This document shows positions 38,901 through 53,900 of a stretch of 64,000 nt of DNA, piece after piece. The translations under genes were made by a program, and so were the position numbers. Positions within the stretch are counted from its first letter, which is position 1. Every line of letters begins with the position of its first letter. Origin of the DNA: Vibrio alfacsensis (GTDB lineage Bacteria > Pseudomonadota > Gammaproteobacteria > Enterobacterales > Vibrionaceae); contig NZ_CP032093.1 in assembly GCF_003544875.1 (NCBI RefSeq), positions 1,798,001-1,862,000 on the forward strand, read 5' to 3'. Under the pieces are notes generated by a model that was not told where the DNA came from, did no database searches, and worked only from the letters and a program-made list of their open reading frames with translations.

Positions 38901-41900
38901 GTTATACAACATTTATGCGATGATTCACCAAGTCTCTAATTTCATCTAATTTATAGGCTTTGTGTGTTGTGAAGTATATAGCTAAATCTTGAGACAACGG
39001 TTTTGCTAAATCCGATAGTTTTGCTTTTTTCATATCCCGCTCGATTTGAGAGTAAATTCCTGACTCTGAAGTCGATTCGTTCAATCTAGACAAAAACATT
39101 GGATAAGCAGAATCAGTAATAGGGTTACCTTTTGGAGTTTTGCCAAAAGTTTCCTTTTCGCTATCATCAAGGGGCATATCATACTTTGAGCGTATTTTGG
39201 CCATTTGATCTGTCATACTGACCGAACTTTGAATATTAAACCTACTACATTCGATCCCTTTTGCTATCGACCATATTGAGAACAAGATAGCTTTGTTAAA
39301 CTGCTTTTCTTTTTGCAAAAAAACTCGCATCTGATTGGAAATTTCGAGTTGAGAAAATACATCAACAAACTGGGCATTAAGTTCATTCAAGTATTGCCAT
39401 CCCTCATCACTTTTTCCAGCTAACTGAAGGTACATTCCCAAGCGAAGTCTATCTTTTACCATTAAATCTTCAGCCCCGTCAGCGGAATACGCAGCTTTCA
39501 ATTTCTCACATGCTGCATCATAGTCTTTTTCTTTCTTTAGCTGCGTCGCTTGCTTGAGTAGATCACGCGCACTACTGCTGTGTTTTCTTACCTCAGTATC
39601 ACCGTTAGAAGTTTTCGGTTGAATATCTCTTACTTCAATGATTTCTGTTTTTCTTGGGGCTCTAAAAACGAATTAATTTTGAGAACAACTTAATTTTCCT
39701 TATGTTGTATAACGCCGCGTTAAGTGGTGAGCAACGCCAACCACCCTGCCTAAACCATTGTGACATAAACACTTAACCCAAAGTAAGCCGAAAACGCCTT
39801 GCGTTGGGAATCCGTCTTGAACGCTTTGTTATAACGTGGATCACCACGCTCTATGAACTCAACAACAACTAGAATGAATGCAATCGTTTCTGGTAAACAC
39901 TATAAGTTGCTGACGTCACTGACACGAAACCAAATAGGAACGCTGCAAACCAGCGATAGTTAAAAACCTTGGTTAATGCGCTCATTGCGTCAATTGGCTC
40001 GGGAGAATTCCATGCAATAACGAAACTGATACAACAAGCAAGAAACAAGACACAACTTAAAGTCATTCCTAACTTCACTTTCCAATCGAATAAATAGTAC
40101 ATAATTTCCCTATACGTTATAACGCCGCATTAAGGGGTGAACAACGCCACCACCAGACCTAAACCATTGTGCCATAAACACTAAAGTTGAAGTAGGACCA
40201 AAAATGCCAAGCGTTGAGAATCCCTCTTAAATGCTTTGTTATGTGAACCTTTCCCACGCAGATAGCAAGATTGGTGCATTATCGATGACACCGAAAACAA
40301 AATAGGGCAAGACAAGAAGTGCGTATGCTAATGGGAATAACGTTTTGAGCATCGCCCCAAGTAGTGCCTGCGTTTCCATGATAAGAAGATATTTCTTCTT
40401 GTAAGTGACGAAAGTTTTTCCACAATAATATAAAAGCAAGTAAGTAAAGTATTAATGATAACCAAACCTGAAAGTTCAACTTATATGAATTCTGCTGTTC
40501 ATCGAGCCAATGGTTGAGCTCCTTTACCTTCTGATAGGAATCGTTCCAAGCACTCTCAACTTTTTGCTTTAATTTTTGTATCTCTTCTTGCGATACAACT
40601 GATTGATTTGGATAGTTCGCAAGTGCTGTATTGTGGCTATTTGAAGCTTCAACAACAGCGTTGTATCGTGTTAATACTTTTTCTTCAACTTCTATTAAGG
40701 GTTGAAGCTCTTTCTCATGCCTTTCAACGTACTGCTCAACTATCTCGTCGATTGAAGCAAAATAATCAGATAGCCCCCCTTCAGCACCTAAAATCAAAGC
40801 AACACAGATACCAACATTCCTAAAATGATCAAAGATCGTCTTGGTTTTTTCTGTATCCATTAAGAACTTAAAAATCATTTGGAACCTCCTTGTTCACATA
40901 ACGCCCTGTTAAGGGGTGAGCAACGCAATACCGAAGCTGCTGCATACCACCTTAATCACTTAAACTAACGCATAGTGAAATGCCACGCGTTGCGAATCCC
41001 TCTTGAACAGTTTGTTATACGATGCCTCTCAGCAAGCGCTGAAACTGACCGTTTTTAGCTTTGAAGCCCAGTTTGTTAAACAAAGCTTGAGACCTAAAGT
41101 TTCCCTCATCAATATCGGCATACAATTTTTCAATGCCCAAAGATTTAGCATGAGAGAACAATAAACTAAGAGCTTCCGACATATACCCTTGTCGCCAGTA
41201 CGATGAATTTAGTAAGCACCCGACCTCACAGGAATCACCGCTATCACTAAAGCTATGTAAGCCGCAGGTTCCAATAACTTTGCTTGTCGCTTGCTCCATA
41301 ACCGCCCATTCCAACGATTCACCTGATTTCTCTAGTCGGATGACGCTTTCTAGCATCTGAACTACCATATCTTTCGATGTGAAAACTGGGTCTGAAGCAA
41401 ATTCCATTGTTTGAATGTCACCATAAATTTCAAACAAATCATCAGAATCATTCGTTTGAATTGACCTCAAAACAATTCTACTTCCGTGTAAATCAGGCTT
41501 CATTTTTCTCCTTAATCGTATAACGCCGCGTTAAGTGGTGAACAACGCCAACCACCAAACCTAAACCATTGTACCTTAAACACTTAAGCTGACTTGAACT
41601 AAAATCGCCAAGCGTTGTGAATCCGCCTTAAACGCCTTGTTAGGCGAAGTTTCCCACCAGTGTTTAAGTTGTTTTGAAAGCAGATTACCCGAAACAAAAT
41701 AAGCAACCAAACACCCACTGACTTTTTGTGATTCAAGAACCATAAAAGCCACTATGTTTCAGCCAAGATTCCAACGAGCACGAAATGCTGACCTCTAGCA
41801 ACAAAGAAGCGTTTTGAACCCGAAAATGCCAAAGCGACAAACTAGCAGCGTAATCGAAAGCCACAATTGACTTGCCCTTGCCACACTTTGAGCCAGTGAA

Positions 41901-44900
41901 ATTCACAACCAACCGACTGTGAACACCAATGAGGCAACCCGCGAACCTTGGCATGTTTTACGGCCAGATAGATTCAAGAATTTGAGCCGACAGTACCAAA
42001 TTGCCGACTTAGAAAAACTAATACTCAAAGAGAACGAAGAAGATGAGAACAAAGAACGTTTCTGCCCGTCGCCTAACGCCCTGTTAAGGTGTGAGCAACG
42101 CAATACCGAAGCCGCCGCATACCGCCTTAAACACTAAAACCAACGCATAGTAAAAATGCCACGCGTTGCGAATCACTCTTAAACAGTTTGTTATGTTTGT
42201 TTTTCCAGTTTGAGCTCACCTGTCACTTTAGCCAATCGTAAAGCTACCGCAAAACAAACTAAATACGGACTGATATACCAAAATACTTGCTCAATCGGAT
42301 GTTTGACTTGCGCGAGCTTGGTCTCGTCGTATCGCTTTTTTTGCTGGTTGTATTGCTCGAACATACCATTAACCCATGTAACATCTTCCTCAACCCATTT
42401 TAAGTTGAGTCCTGAGGTAGAAAATAGATTCAGGTCCAATATTGGCAGTAAGTTTAAATCGAGGGATTTTAGATGCTTAGCAACCGATAAATACCAACTG
42501 CATGGGTCGGAGTATCCATCTTCACCACCAACAGATATAAGGCCAGAACACATATCGCTTTTAATCTGCCGAACTGAAAACTCGTGAACTGATTCGAGAA
42601 TAGTTACCGCTCGTGTTTGCTCGGTGATAGCCCAATTACCAGCAACGGCTGCACGAATTTCAGAAACTGCACCCAGCATACCTACACCTGCTAGCAGAGG
42701 CCAAAGGTAGTCAACATACTTCCACTTACGCTTACAGAGATTAAAGCCACACCAGATTGGTAAATGGAAAGCTAATGCTAAACCGCAGGTGAGCAAAACA
42801 AAGTGAAGTGAGTTGGAGAGCATGAACTCACTCTCGAAGAAGCTTTCCATAAACTATCAAATTTCCTCTAAAAACATAACGCCCAATTAAGGTGTGAAGC
42901 ACGCTACCAAGATAGTCAATTTGAGCACCGTAATCACTAAACTAAACCCAAACCAAAAATGCCAAGCGTGCTGAATCACTCTTAAATTGTTTGTTATGCG
43001 TATTTTCCGATGATGTCAAAAAGATCATTGACTGTGCGTGCCGTGTAATCAGGTTTACACTCCCAAGACTCGGGGACTGAACGACTATAAGCCGCAGCCA
43101 CGGCAACTACACGAGCCTCTCCACCAAGTGCCGATTGGAGGTTACGCGCAAACTTTACGTCTGCTTCATGGTCTCCGATATACATTAAACACTGGCTGTT
43201 AGTATGACCGAAAATTGAATCAATACACTTGAGACCGCTGAGTGCGTCAGGCTTTTGGTTTCCATTGGAAACATCGTTGTACCCTACTATTGACTTGAAA
43301 GGTGTGGCTATCGAATTGTTCTCCAGTAAGCGGCGAATGTTGTTTTGCGAGTTCTGCGAGCAAATACCGTGTGGAAGATGAGAAAACATAGTAACTACGT
43401 CTTTGATGCCTTCAAACAACATTACTTCCGTTGTATTTTTTTCTTGATGTTCCGCCCACATACCTCCAGCAATCAGCATTTCCTCATGCGTTAATCCATA
43501 ATAGTCAACGTAAAGTTCTTGCCAGTTTTTAGCACTATGGTTGGCTTCATGGTACGATTCTTCATCACGTAAATACTTAGGTAAAAAGTCTCCAGTTAAA
43601 TGTGGCGCAACAACGGATAAAATAGCTTTTGTAATATCAATATTCTTAGGAACTGAGTTTACAAGAGTTCCATCATAGTCCCACAACACTGCATCTAATT
43701 TCATTTTTACCTCTACTACTGCAACACCAAATCTGTACGTACAATTTACTCTAAAACGACGAATACGCATAACGCCCTGCTAAGGGGTGAGCAACGCAAT
43801 ACCAAAGCCGCCGCATACCACCTTAATCACTAAATTCAGCGCATAGTGAAAATGCCACGCGTTGCGAATCCCTCTTGAGCAGTTTGTTAGTCGCGAGGCA
43901 CCGAGCGACAATTTTAAGCCGAACTAAACTTTGCAAACAACAAACTTTATGTGTTTTGATGCACTTAAGTCAGGCGTAGTCTCAAAGCGGCTAGCCAATG
44001 AAACCACTTGGAAAAAACAGCGCCGCAGAAAACGGACTGGCAACACCAAAAAGCGCTTTTGGAAAACCAATCTCACAGTGCGGACTTTCAACAAAGTCAC
44101 TGAAACCACGTGGAATTAACAACACCAGAGAAAGCGCCTTGTCAGCGAGTAAATCTGCTTTTGAACCGAAAAACTCACCGAGCGGAGTTGCAATCAAAAA
44201 CAGACTCTCGATTGCCCAACTCTGTCAGCACCAAAGAACAAAACAAGCGCTAGGACACTTACAAAACTTTGGACTTTAAAGAGCTGAAACTGAGTTTTGA
44301 CCATCGACGATGAATCTGTATACCGAACAAACAGCTGCCAAATTTTGAGCTTAGAAACATAATTTTGATTGCTAGCTTTTTCTGGCGACTAACGCCCTGT
44401 TAAGGTGTGAGCAACGCAATACCAATGCCTCCGCATACCACCTTAAACACTAAACGCAACGCATAGCAAAAATGCCACGCGTTGCGAATCACTCTTAAAC
44501 AGTTTGTTATGCCTGTCCTAACACACGCTCAATAAAAGCCGATTTTTTCCGACGATACTCTTCGTGAGACCAACCTGTACAAGACATTTTCAGCTCATTG
44601 TATCGTTGAACTAACTCAGGACTTTTACGGAGTTTGTCTCTAAACCCCACAAAAAAGTCAAATTCCGAACCATTGGCTACAACTTGAAAAGCGACATCCT
44701 CACCTGAGCTATTTTCCAGCATGCAAAGCTCCGGAGTTCTTAACGTATCGGATTTTTCGTTGAAACCTAGAGTAGAAAGTAACTTTACTGCATTCTCTAG
44801 TTCCTTGCCGTTAACACCAATGAGTATGTCTAGGTCACCTTTAGATACAGCATTAGGGATAGAGGAAGCTCCAATATGCTCAATAGATGCATCTGGAAGT

Positions 44901-47900
44901 AAAGCAGCTATCTCAAGTTCGTACTTACGATACAGGTTTTCGCAAGATGTCTGATATTCATCTGCTTTGTAAAACTGCATATTTTCTCCCAAAAGGCATA
45001 ACGCCGCGTTAAGTAGTGAGCAACGCTACCACTGAACTAAACCATACCACCGTAAACACAAAACCCAACGATGGAACTAAAAATGCCATGCGTTGGGAAT
45101 CTGTCTTAAACGCTTTGTTAAATGTCTAGTTTCGTACCCACTCGACCAGATCTAATATTGACTGGTGATCTGGGCATGACGCAGCTAAACCATTTTGATT
45201 TACATTATTCTTAAACTGAGCCCACGCGCTTTCATCTTTCGATTGAATACCTATATGAGCTTCGATTGCACCTAAAGTCCAAAGCCAAATCCCTTGAGCT
45301 TTTAGGGCATTATGTAGAGATAATATTTCAGGCTTAGCAACAGCATCATTTGCCAGAATCTCAAACGCTTGTGCTGCAGTGCAATGATTATTTTTCTTAG
45401 GAAGGCCAACGCCATTTAAAGTAATGTTGTTTGCAGGAGCGATTTGAGCTAAACGCGATTTAATTGCAACTACTTCAGGTGATGTAGCATCAACGAAACC
45501 ATCTCGGATAGCACCTGTTAGCCCGTAATCTAAGTCGCAGATTGCTTTCGCAGGTAAATCCATTGCTGCCAAAATTTCTAATGACTTCTTAGTATCATTT
45601 ACACCGCTTTGAGCGACCAATGCATGTTTCTCTTGTCCCATCGTTTTCGAACAGGCTTGTTTAAACAAGAATGGGAGTAGCCTAAGTTCTGTCTTACCCT
45701 CAGTAAGAACAACATTTTCAGCAAAGAGAACTTGGGTTGAGTGAGAAAGACTAAACAACTGTTCCATTTGGTGCACTGAGTTTGGCACAACCTGTTGAAT
45801 TGCATCAGATAGGCGCAACCTAGTATATGTACCTTGCTGATCATTCTTGCGCATAAGTAATGTCGTTTCAGCCAGTTCAGGCGTTACCATCTGTGCTGAG
45901 TGAGTCGTAATAACTACCTGATAGCCAGAGTTTGATAACGTAGATAGCGCCTCTCTAACTTGCTCTATAGCAAAAGGATGCAAATATAGCTCTGGTTCAT
46001 CGATTAATAGCAGAGTGGTTAAATCAGGAACATTGCGTTTTACTTCTGCGAGGTATTGAACTAGTGCCATTTGGATCGAACGCTGTGCACCGTGCCCATA
46101 AGACGCAAAGTCTCGCCCCTCACCTTGTCCCTCAAATACCTTTAGTGTTCCAGCTTTGATTAAGTCATCAATCGTAGGAGTTTCGAAGTGTAACTTTACA
46201 CTCATTCCAGGGAACAACTCAGTAACCTTAGCATTTACGCTAGTGTCGATATTGGACAACTCCCCAAACCTCAAATCACCATCACTTGAGATTCTTCTGC
46301 TAACCTCGGTTAAATGAGTATTAAGGTCTTGCTCATGGGCTTGTCTAACAGGTTCAAGAAACTGCGCTAATAACTTACCGATTGTCGTAGTATTTTTCGA
46401 TTTCGATGCGTCTTCGGCTGCGTTTTCCATTGCTCCAATGCGGATAGGCTCAGGAAGCAATGCATTAATAGCATTGTCTATTCCCGTTGGGTTAATAACC
46501 CATTGACCAGTCGCAGGATCTTTTACTGATAGCTTGATTTCAGCAGCTTTAGCTGCTGGCACTAACTGCACTCGTTTAATACTCAGTGCACCATTATCAA
46601 CGTACTTTTCGATCGATTTCTTTTGCTTTTCAGGCATGCTATCTAACAAAGCCTGAGATACTCCTTGAATCTCTGCCTCAACTTCAACTGGATTGATAGT
46701 ATCGTTGAAATCTTTTTCAGATAAGCTCGACTTTCGAAGTAACCATTGTAGTGCTGACAAACAATTTGATTTACCAGCATTATTATAGCCAACCAGAGGG
46801 TGAACCCTGAAAGCTGCAAACTGGTATTGATGCATGATTTGTAATTTTTGATTGTTACATCAGTTATTTTCAGAGCCATTGCTCCTCCTAATTGTTATAC
46901 ATAAGCCAAAAGACATTTAACGCCCTGCTAAGGGGTGAGCAACGCAATACGAAAGCCGCCGCAAACCACCTTAATCACTAAAATCAACGCATAGTAAAAA
47001 TGCCACGCGTTGCGAATCCCTCTTGAGCAGTTTGTTAGTCGCGAGGCACCGAGCGACAATTTTAAGCCGAACCAAACTTTGCAAACAACAAACTTTATGT
47101 GCTTTGATGCATTCAAATCAGGCGTAGTCTCAAAGCGACTACTCAATGAAACCACTTGGAACAAACAACGCCGTAGAAAACGGACTGACAACACCAAAAA
47201 AGGTTTTTGGAAAACCAATCTCACAGTGCGGACTTTCAACAAAGTCACTGAAACCACGTGGAACTTACCACACCAGAGAAAACGCCTTTTCAGCGAGTAA
47301 ATCAGCTTTTGTACCTAACAAACTCAACGAGCAGAGTTGCAACCAAAAACAGACTCTCGATTGCCCTGTTCTGTCAGCACCAAAGAACAAAACAACCGCT
47401 AGGACAATTGCAAAACTTTGGACTTAAAACAGCTGAAAATGAGTTTGGACCAACAACGATGAAACCGGGAACCGAACAACAAGCAGCCAAATTTTGAGCT
47501 TAGAAACATGATTTTGACAGCTAGCTTTTTCTGGCGACTAACGCCCTGTTAAGGTGTGAGCAACGCAATACCGAAGCCGCCGCATACCACCTTAAACACT
47601 AAACGCAACGTATAGTAAAAATGCCACGCGTTGCGAATCACTCTTAAACAGTTTGTTAGTCGCGAGGCACTGAGCGACAATTTTAAGCCGAACTAAACTT
47701 TGCGAACAACTAACTTTATGTGCTTTGATGCACTTAAGTCAGGCGTAGTTTCACCGCGGCTACTCAATGCAACCACTTGGAACAACCAACGCCGTAGAAA
47801 ACGGACTGACAACACCCAAAAGCGCTTTTGGAAGAACTAATCTGGCAGTGCGGACTTTCAACAAAGTCACTGAAACCACGTGGAACTTACAACACCAGAG

Positions 47901-50900
47901 AAAACGTCTTTTCAGCGAGTAGATCTGCTTTTGAGCCAGCAAGTTCACCGAGCAGAGTTGCAGCCAAAAACAAACTATCTATTGCCCTGCTCTGTCAGCA
48001 CCAAAGAACAAAACAACCGCTAGGATAGTGACAAAACTTTGGACTTGAAACAGTTGAAACTGAGTTTTGAACATCGCCGACGCACCTGCGTATCAAACGA
48101 TCATCAGCCAAATTTTAAGCTTAGAAACGTGATTTTGACTGCTAGCTTTTTCTGGCGACTAACGCCTTGCTAAGGTGTGAGCAACGCAATACCTTAGCCT
48201 CCGCATAATACCTTAAACACATAAACCGACGCATAGTAAAAATGCCACGCGTTGCGAATCACTCTTAAGCAACTTGTTATACCGCTTGGTTGAGGCTAAA
48301 ATGACCAACATAAAGACCACTTAAGAGACCGATTATATGACCACTAGAATTTTAGCCGATGTTGCTGCAAGCATTACTGAGTTGAAAGCTAACCCTATGA
48401 AAGTTGCAACTAGTGCTTACGGCGAACCTGTTGCTGTATTAAACCGAAATGAACCAGCATTTTATTGCGTACCTGCCGAAGCGTACGAAATGATGATGGA
48501 CAGACTCGAAGATCTTGAACTACTCGCTATCGCTAAAGAGCGTGAATCTGAAGAGAGCATTTCGGTAAATATTGATGACCTATAAACTCGACTTTAAAAA
48601 GAGCGCCCTCAAAGAGTGGAAAAAGCTTGGTTCTACTCTGCAACAACAATTTAAGAAAAAGCTAATCGAGCGCTTAGATAACCCACATGTTCCGGCTTCA
48701 AAATTGTCTGGAGCTGACAACATGTATAAAATTAAGTTGCGTCAATCGGGCTACCGTCTCGTCTACAAAGTTGAAGACGATGTGATCATTGTAACCGTCC
48801 TAGCAGTTGGAAAGCGCGAACGTAGCGATGTTTACCGTAAAGCCATGAAAAGGTTAGATGACTGATTGCGGTATAACGCTCTGTTAAGGGGTGAGCAACG
48901 CAATACAAAAGCCGCCGCATACCACCTTAAACACTAAAACCAACGCATAGTGAAAATGCCACGCGTTGCGAATCCCTCTTGAACAGTTTGTTAGCTGACA
49001 TTGCCCAACTGCTGCTTAAAAAACTCTACAACAACGCCAGTTAAGATTGGCTGAGACAGTTTTAATATGCCGTCTGAGAATATGTCCTTAAAAGTTTTCT
49101 CGCCTTTAATCGACTTTGGAACAGAGTTGACCGAGTTTAGACCTTTTTCAGTTAATACAGCTCTAGACTCCGTAGCGCTGTACCTGTTGAAGCGAATGTA
49201 GTCTTCGTTGTGAAGCCAACTCAACGTGTAAGTACATATTTTTCAATTTCCAAAACTGATAGAAAAATCCTCGCCATCTTGCTCTTCAAAGTACTCACTG
49301 ACTTTAACCGCCAAATCTCCAGTGACGATATCAGTATCGACTGGAAAGTTGTGTAGGCATAAGTGGAAGATCTCAACAACAGCACAATTAAAGACATCTA
49401 AATTTCTCAATATAACCTCTTGTCAGCTAACGCCCTGTTAAGGGGTGAGCAACGCAATACCGATGCTGCCGCACACCACCTTAATCACTAAAATCAACGC
49501 ATAGTAAAAATGCCACGCGTTGCGAATCCCTCTTGAACAATTTGTTATGTGTATTGGCTTAAGTGATTCTCTATAAATTCGATATCAGCTCGATAAAAAT
49601 CACCAAGTGGAATAGCACTTGGCTCAAGCCAAAAGAAAGTTTGCTGCCTTACCTCATCAATCATCTGAGGTTCAGTATCATTACCCGCGCGTAAAACAAC
49701 ATAATGAATTTCACCACCAAAATCATTTTTAGCTTGATGACTACCGAGTCGCTTTAAACCTTGCAGTCCCGTTTCTTCCCACAGCTCTCTAACTGCTGCT
49801 TGATTACCTGACTCACCAGGGTCAATAGAACCGCCTGGGAATTCAAATACCATCCCTTGCCCTCGTCTGAAGCGCTTTTGGATAAGAACTTTTCCATCTC
49901 TTACGACCACGCCCATTGCAATATTTTTCATGTAAACTTTCCTTGTTCATCTAAATACACATAACGCCGCGTTAAGTAGTGAGCGACGCCTTAACATAAC
50001 CTAAACCATTGTGCCGTAAACATAAAACTCAATTTGAACTGAGAATGCTATGCGTTGCGAATCTGCCTTAAACGCCTTGTTATGCGCTTACTCACTTGAG
50101 CACCAAAACGCTTCAACAACCAAACAATACACGGCAACTTTATTGGAGATCTATCGTAAAACCCGTAACTCAAGTCGGGCGCAGTTTCACCACGACTTTT
50201 GATTGAAGCGCACGTGAACGAACAACACCAGAGAAAGCTGACGCTCAACCAACGGAAAACCTTTTGAGCCGACAAGCTCACCGTGAGGATTTTCAAACGC
50301 TAGAAAACTCTCGACTTTACCGCCAGTTACAGCACCAAAGAACTAGCCTTGGAATCATCCAGATTTACTTTCACCCTTTGGCGCATAACGCCCTGTTAAG
50401 GTGTGAGCAACGTAATACCGATGCTTCCGCATGCCACCTTAAACATTAAACACAACGCATAGTAAAAATGCCACGCGTTGCGAATCACTCTTAAACAGTT
50501 TGTTAGTTGATTTATAAAGGGTTCTGCAATGTAAGGGACATTTCAATTGCCATCTCTAAGTATCTTCTTGTTTGCTGCTTAGTAGGTTCGAACTGTTGAA
50601 CGTGGGCAGCTTCATTTCGCAATTTTCGAAGGTCTTCGAATAGCGGGTAGATAGTCTTTGCGTATTTACCAGTTTCAATAAGGTCAACCAGAACCTTTCT
50701 TGGAACAACATGCTTTGCATTATCAATTCCCTGCATCTCGGCAGCTTGATACAAAGAGCTTTCAACATCCACCCAAGCTTCCAATAACGCAGCCCTAGAA
50801 GATTCATCCGCAATCCTAATAAGCTGTTCGTATTTTAGGTCATACGGCGCTGGATAGACTGGTATTTCATAACCGGACGAAACTCGGCTTCTTTCTGGTA

Positions 50901-53900
50901 TGACTTTTAGGGCCTTGCTTTCCGCTTTGGATAACTCTTGTTCAAAGCTTGCTTCGAGCTCCTTGTATTTCAACGCACTTACTCTGCCGAACAGTGAACG
51001 AACTTCTGCGCGAAATATATAAGCGAGCCAAATGGTGACTATTGGCCATGCTAATGCTTCTACCAGTTTTACTACTGAATCCATGATTGTTCCTAATCAA
51101 CTAACGCCCTGCTAAGGGGTGAGCAACGCAATACCGAAGCCGCCGCATACCACCTTAATCACTAAATTCAACGCATAGTAAAATGCCACGCGTTGCGAAT
51201 CCCTCTTGAGCAGTTTGTTAGTTTGCAAACCCAAGGAGTTGATTTTACGTTATTTTAAATTTTGAAAACAATAAGCTTTATGTGCTTTGATGCACTTAAG
51301 TCAGGCTTAGTCTCAAAGCGGCTAGTCAATGAAACCACTTGGAACAAACAACGTGGCAGAAACCGAACTCACAACACCAAAAAACGCTTTTGGAAAACCA
51401 ATCTCACAGTGCGGACTTTCAACAAAGCCACTGAAACCACGTGAACTTTCCACACCAGAGAAAACGCCATTTCAGCGAGTAAATCGGCTTTTGTACCAAC
51501 AAACTCAACGAACAGAGTTTCAGCAAAAAAGTTCGACTCAGTTAACCCGAAAGTCGCCGCACCAAAGAACAAAGTAACCGTTGAAACAATGCCAATTTTG
51601 GATTTTTACCACGCTAATTAACTGTGAGTTCAGACTCCGATACGACAATTTTAACTTTGATTTTTACCATTAGATCTTGCGATATGGCTGCGTTTTTCCT
51701 CTTGCAAACTAACGCTCTGTTAAGGTGTGAGCAACGCAATGCTGAAGCCGCCGCATACCACCTTAAACACTAAACCAACGCATAGTAAAATGCCACGCGT
51801 TGCGAATCACTCTTAAACAGTTTGTTAGCCGTACATTAGACTCATAATCCTTTATTCCCACAAGTATTTTGTGTATAAAACGTCGATATATCAACTAATA
51901 ACGTAACTAGCATGTACAACAAATTTGTAGCTAAAGATAAAGACGTATTCGCCACACCACTGTTTTTGTTATCGATTGCGATACCAATGCTTACAGCTAT
52001 AGGTATTGGAATTGCCTTGTACTTTAGCACGACATTTTCGAGTGTTTTAAGCCACATTTGGGCAACAATGAAATTGCCTTTGGCAATTGCATCACTATCT
52101 ATTCCATTGGCTACTTGGGTAATAGCTAACCACCGATCAGCTCAAATAACTAAGTCGAATAAACTACAGGAGTCTAAACGTCTCGTTGAAACTTACCTTG
52201 AGCAAGAAAGTTTCTTTGAGCGTGTTTACGGTCGTAAGATTACAACCGCAAAATGGAGCTTCATAACCAAAGAAGACTTACCTGTAATCCATGCTGAATT
52301 GTACGAGTTTCAAAAGCTTCAAGATAAAGGTGAAATCAAGGCAAGAGCCAATGTTAAAGATGATGTACAAGCATACTTTCACGGCACGCATCGAGTTTTC
52401 TGGGAGTATTATGAACACTTTGTAAAGAGAAAGAAAATGAAAACAACGAGTTTCTATTGGAGTCATTTACAACTCAGCTTTATGAGTATCTACATTATAA
52501 CCTTGCGACTTTTTCTCGTGCTTTTGGAACACAAAATGTAGATATTGAAGATACTTGCCTAAGTACATACATCTCCGCCTACTTCGAGGTTTACCAACTA
52601 TGTGTTGATTTAAAAATCGACACCGGTGACGTCAACGATGAATCCATTCGTGATGACTACGAAACATTCATAGCTGTAGCTAACCTAATTTCTGATAACT
52701 ACGGACTACGGCTAGAAAACGCTACTCTAGGGCGCCTCAAAGAAGATTTAGGGGTTAAGAGAATGGTTAAGTTCGCTACGGCTGAACCACATACACAAAC
52801 AATTAATCGATTAATTAACGAATGGGCAGAAAAGTTTGTAGACAACTTTGAGCCGCTGAAAATGCTTGCGATAGAGGGTAAATATCTATCCTTTAAACTG
52901 TTTACCAAAGATCATAACGACTTCATTCTGATGAATTTTGTTGAAACAGATGAACAAGATTATTTTGGAGAGATACAAGTCTCTCGCGCCGATGAAAAAT
53001 GTTATATGCCGATATACAAAACAGAAACTGGCATAACGGTGAACCAAGATGCAACGAGCGCTGAAATCAAAATGACTGATATCATTAGCTTTATCGCTCA
53101 ATTTTGCTCACCTACGGAATAAGTGAGTTGTACGGCTAACGCCCTGTTAAGGTGTGAGCAACGCAATACTGATGCTTCCGCATGCCACCTTAAACACTAA
53201 ACGCAACGCATAGCAAAAATACCAAGCGTTGCGAATCACTCTTAAACAGTTTGTTATAACACAGTTTTACACGTCATCTTCCGATAAAATCTGACGACAA
53301 TTACGAACTGTTAGTACGCGAATTTCGTGACTTAAACTGTAGATAATACGATAGTGACCAAAGATGATTTCGCGATAGTTCGTGTGGGGTATTTCAGGAA
53401 CAAACCGCCCCATTTCAGGCATACTTCCAAGTAGTTCAGTTTTATCAAAAACTTCGTTTACCCACCTCTCTGCTGCAGGTGGATTATCCAAAGAAATAAA
53501 CTCCGCTGCATCACCTAGTTTCTGAAGTGCCAATGGAGACCAGACTACTTTCATTTTTTAATGCGCCCAAGTACTTGAGCACGCGCATCATCATTGGAAA
53601 CACCGAGACCAGAAGCTAACTGAGCTTCTGCTGTGCGCATTTCTTCCAGTAATTCGATTTTCTCTTGCATTGCTTCATACTCAGCAACATCGAGAACAAC
53701 AGCAACACCTTTGCCACGTTGCGTAATAACCAATGGGCGACGAGTCTCATTAATTTGTTTGATGTATGAAGCTACACCGGCACGAAACTCAGACAAAGGC
53801 TGAATATCTTGATCGAAATGAATACGACTCATATTGAACTCCAGTTAGTACAAAATAACGTACAAATAATAGTTCAACTGACCCTTTTGAGCAAGAAGTT